Of a DNA stretch of 64,000 bases, positions 60,445-64,000 are shown one piece after another. The position numbers and the translations under genes were made by a program. This DNA comes from Zanthoxylum bungeanum (taxonomy: Eukaryota; Streptophyta; Magnoliopsida; Sapindales; Rutaceae): the NCBI GenBank assembly GCA_019454045.1, contig SKCR01007559.1, forward strand, positions 1 to 64,000, in the 5' to 3' direction. Below the pieces are notes generated by a model. The model made no database searches. It worked only from the letters and a program-made list of their open reading frames with translations, and had not been told where the DNA came from. Each line of letters begins with the position of its first letter. Positions within the stretch are counted from its first letter, which is position 1.

Positions 60445-60768
60445 CCCACAAAGCAAAAGCTGAAGAGTGATCACAAAATAATGATTTTTAAACCAAATAG
60501 CCAAAAAGCAATACAATTCAAGAAATAAATTGCAGGTCTGTTGTTGTGAAAGAGAGGATGAGATTTTGGTTTGTCTTTGTTAAAAGATTTGGTCAAGAAA
60601 ACGGTTTTTGATGGTTCGATATTTAAAGGGGATTTCTTGGTGATCGCTACTAACAAGGAAAACCCTTTTGAGGTTTTTCTCTCTTTTTTTTTTTATAATT
60701 TTTAATTATTTTTTATCCCCAGTTATGTTTCCAAGGGGAAAACAAGAAACAACAAGGAGAAGTAGTAG

Positions 60769-60776
60769 TATTTATA
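60769..60776 (-). promoter_or_regulatory. TATA box of the Trp/Gly-rich protein gene
   Basis: The minus strand reads GGGCTATAAATAC at this place, about 325 bases upstream of the ATG at 60444. It is a good plant TATA consensus. It would give a 5' untranslated region of roughly 290 bases, part of it A/G-rich on the minus strand. Confidence 0.6.
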
Positions 60777-60789
60777 GCCCTTCGCTTTT

Positions 60790-61300
60790 GTATTAATTTA
60801 CCGAAACGCACTTCTACTGTCTTGACTCTTCTGAGATAAGCGTCAGTGGCGGTGACGATGGTTATTTCTCACGCTCTTTATTGGCGCGTGTTTTCACTTA
60901 TTATTTATTTATAATATTCATATATTTTCTATTATATGGTATATAGATAATTCTCACTTCACAATAAATATCATTGCTTTTTTAAATGGTTGTTTGAGTG
61001 AGTACATAATAAAATCTTAAATTTTTTTATCATTAAATAATATTCTTCGGACAAGTGAATCCGAACATGTGATGATATATTAGAAATATTTTTTAAAAAA
61101 TCAATATCGATTATTTAGAAATATTTGAAAAATAAAATCAATCTCGATTAAATAAATTTTTATACCACTGAATCTTATGATATAATGATTATTATTAACT
61201 AATTCACTAGGTTTCTTTTTGCAAATTAAGAACCACATTTATTGTATAATCCGTAAAGCAATAAATTAGAGACAGGATTTATATTATTTTAAGTAATTAG
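60790..61300. other. Intergenic AT-rich DNA
   Basis: Promoter flank of the gene at 58524-60444, then AT-rich DNA without a visible gene or repeat. Confidence 0.4.
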
Positions 61301-62974
61301 TGTTGGAAAATATTTTCCATTTTTTATTTATTTATTATGAAAAGGTTTATAACTCGTATTTGATGTTTGAAGCAATACAAATTTATTTAATCTACTTTTC
61401 ACACAGGTCAAGGCTATAATAGGGTGGTATTCATAACTCTAATTAACAAAATTAATTACACATCTTAATTAGGATTCATATCAAATATTCAACAAGAAAA
61501 TACTAAATATATCAAATGCATCATATAAAATATGAGAAGTAACTTTTATAATTAGGAGCAAAATTAATATTACTTATTGATGATATCCAAGGTTTGATTT
61601 TTCTCCAAATTCTCTCAAATTCTTTTCAATTTGTATAATTTTATAAACCCTAAGTTTTGCTCCATTAGCTAAAAGAAAAGTATCCTTACATGGCCAAAAT
61701 TTTACCACAATGTCAAATTAATAATAAACACATTTCTTTATACATGTAATATTCATATGGTTTAATGAATAAAAATATAACACATGATAATACATGTGTA
61801 ATATTTATATGGCACAATTTAATTAATCATTTAATTAAATTACATGTGTCAACACATGTTTAAACATAAACCATTAATTAATAATTAATTATTTAATTAT
61901 TTAATCTTTGACAAGTGTCAAAATTTAATTAAATTTAATGTGTATCTAAATCAATTATGTATCTAATATAAATACACAGTAGATATAAAAATATCTCATC
62001 ATGTGTAAAATTATGAATAAACAATATTATTCATAATTAATTATCCTACTGCTCTACGATTATACTTCATATAGTGAGACTCGCTATATTCATGTTTATT
62101 TATCATAGAAATAATTTTCACTCGTAAATTACAACGATCATAGGTAATCATGTTGAACCATGCAAGTCGATATTTTTACATACATATAATCCTTTCGTCA
62201 TAAGTTATCAAAATTATACCCTAGATATAGATAGAAACATCAAAACTTTGCTATGTATAATTTATCTCGCGATATATTCGTGATACTTCAAAAATATTTG
62301 GAACTCATTTCCGTACTATATCTCGACCAAGGATTTTAAATATTATGAAGTGAATATTTAATTATGCACACAAGACTGACAAATCCTCTCTAAATACATC
62401 ATCAGATAGCATGAGCATCAGTCTACACCCAATGAACAGACGAAGGTTTGATCTAAATAGATCATTGATGTATGTCATCAAAGTGTAGAGGATAATTCAT
62501 ATTTGCACAATGGTATCTCAAGTTTAAAGACCACATATGTTACTCGACTATAGAAAATTCATGTTTATGTTGGTGTGTCATCTATTAGGATCTTCCAATG
62601 AATCGTTCATTATTCATTCGCTATGAACACCTACATATTTATACGAGTTTCTCTAGACTCATGGTTCTTTGAGATAAATTATTAGAATCAAATTCTAATA
62701 TATAACATGTATTAATCTCATGAGTTTACTAACCGATCAGGTATGTAAACCTTGATTAGGAACTGTTTATGAATTGACTATGTTGTGATGTTTCTTAATG
62801 TCAGTTCTGACGCTTTTATAACTACATCACAACTATTTATTATATGGTTAATTTACGCTTTTATCATATGAAAATAAGAATTATATTAATGAAACTACTA
62901 ATTTTATTTATATTAATAATGTATTTATAACAAAAATGCATTAACAATTAGCGCATCAAGCACCAATACCAACA
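61301..62974 (-). mobile_element. Diverged family-A-like LTR (solo or truncated)
   Basis: It starts TGTTGGAAAATATTTTCC and ends CACCAATACCAACA. It shares blocks with LTRs 1 and 2 in the same order: AATGTGTATCTAAATCAA, a TATTATTCATAA stretch, ATGAGCATCAGTCTACAC, CCAATGAACAGACG and ATCAAAGTGTAGAGGAT. It is clearly older than those. No primer binding site or coding sequence adjoins it, and a target duplication at these ends is not seen. Confidence 0.6.
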
Positions 62975-64000
62975 TCAACAGTATCACACAAGCATATGCA
63001 TTCTAACTATGTGTTTAACAAATGTGATATGATCCAGAGTATATGATTTGGGCTTTATTCAAGATTCAGAGTTTCAAAGTTTAAGAAAATCCAAGATCCG
63101 TAAGATCTATCAAGAAAAAGGGTTTTGGCCGAATTTAAGAGAAGATCAAGTTCAAGATTCAAGGTCAAACCCACCAAGACAATACCAAGATCCAATCTAG
63201 ACAATTCATGCTTTTCAAGAACATGCCTCCAAGAGTTTGGCCAAATAAGTCCAAGATTTTCAAGAGAATATCACATAGGATTTGATACAATCCAAAAATG
63301 ACCAAGTTGAGCTACTTTCATATGTTAAACATATGCCATTCACAATTGAAACTGTGGTGTAGGAACCAATTTCCTAGCATAGTGGAAACACCTTAGGAAC
63401 CCGGGATCGGCCTTGAAATTTTTTTCATCATTCCCTTTACTTAGTTGAATATGATCAGCTGCTTCACTGAAATTTTACTTCTGTTTTAACAAAATTTTAG
63501 CCCCTGAACAGTCTGAATTATTTTGAACCCGAAATGCACCAAGCTCACTACCCAAATCATTTATATTTGCGTAAGCCACACCGGTATTTTAGGTCTAATA
63601 TTTCAGTTAAAAATAGCCTCATAACAGTCTTAAAACACCCCTTAATATTTTCCAATTTTTTCTGGATTAAAACAAACCGAGACTCAAAACCCAACATAAA
63701 GTGACGACAATGAGCAAAATCTGTTCATTGTCATAAGGTGATTTGGAGAATGAGAAGATTGTGATTTTATTTCGATACCAAATAGCCTTCCGTGTTATGT
63801 CTCGTCACTAACAGGATATAGTGTGGTCTATACTAACAAGTTAATCTCTAAACTCTTTAGAGATTAAACTATTGTCACACAAGATTTTTCTTTGGTTTTT
63901 TTTATTCTTGTTTTTCTTCAACCCTTGAGAGAAAAAGCTTAGAACATCAAAGGGTGACTAGGGTTAGAATGAGATATGATGCAAAAAGAAAATCTTATTT
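62975..64000. other. AT-rich DNA, no recognised feature
   Basis: The stretch has no domain-bearing frame. It might be leader or flank of another retroelement, but nothing in the sequence proves this. Confidence 0.35.

Noticed and set aside
61296..62951. ATTAG on both sides as target duplication of the right-hand LTR
   Set aside because: The right ATTAG falls inside the LTR: family members read ATTGGCAC at this place, and the LTR end continues to about 62974. The match is chance.

Overview
The window is nuclear DNA of a flowering plant, most likely a eudicot. It is AT-rich, its genes are split by GT-AG introns, and it contains plant-type families: a NAC transcription factor, a TPT/NST-family translocator, Ty1/copia and Ty3/gypsy LTR retrotransposons, hAT and Harbinger-type MITEs, and a ribosomal-protein retropseudogene. 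The species cannot be told from the sequence. I see no CRISPR array, operon, or rRNA or tRNA gene.

Left part (1-32 kb): a nest of LTR retrotransposons without a host gene. A minus-strand copia family (A) supplies LTRs at 3583-5891, 6258-8122 and 14420-16805 and a decayed gag-pol at 8132-11505. Its gag is interrupted by a solo LTR of family B (11511-13580, TSD AAGGC). A compact non-autonomous LTR element (18363-20154, TSD GTTAG) and a structurally complete 10-kb family-B copia element (21276-31294, TSD GGAGT) sit in older gypsy-like DNA. That DNA itself contains short tandem duplications.

Middle part (32.8-44.5 kb): a four-exon gene for a sugar-phosphate/nucleotide-sugar type translocator (32870-37609, minus, 320 aa) whose exon phases all fit. 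A TRIM element (39570-40692), gypsy-LTR-like DNA with GGGG...CCCC repeats and a truncated RPL7A pseudogene follow. Next is an intronless NAC gene (43097-44196, minus) broken by one frameshift.

Right part (44.5-64 kb): a hAT MITE (45882-46638) lies just before a third copia element (C, 46937-54629). The 3' LTR of that element carries a second hAT MITE (53411-54118). A Harbinger/Tourist MITE (55858-56004) and a two-exon gene for a Trp/Gly-rich plant protein of unknown function (58524-60444, minus, 348 aa) follow. One more family-A-like LTR lies at 61301-62974.

The host genes do not form a pathway; they are islands between mobile elements. I found no new biological system. The most interesting signals are a recently inserted copia copy whose coding region is already dead, an in-frame 36-bp tandem amplification inside an integrase, a pair of hAT MITEs with dense GAGGCG subterminal arrays, repeated GGGG...CCCC palindromes, and the frameshifted intronless NAC gene.
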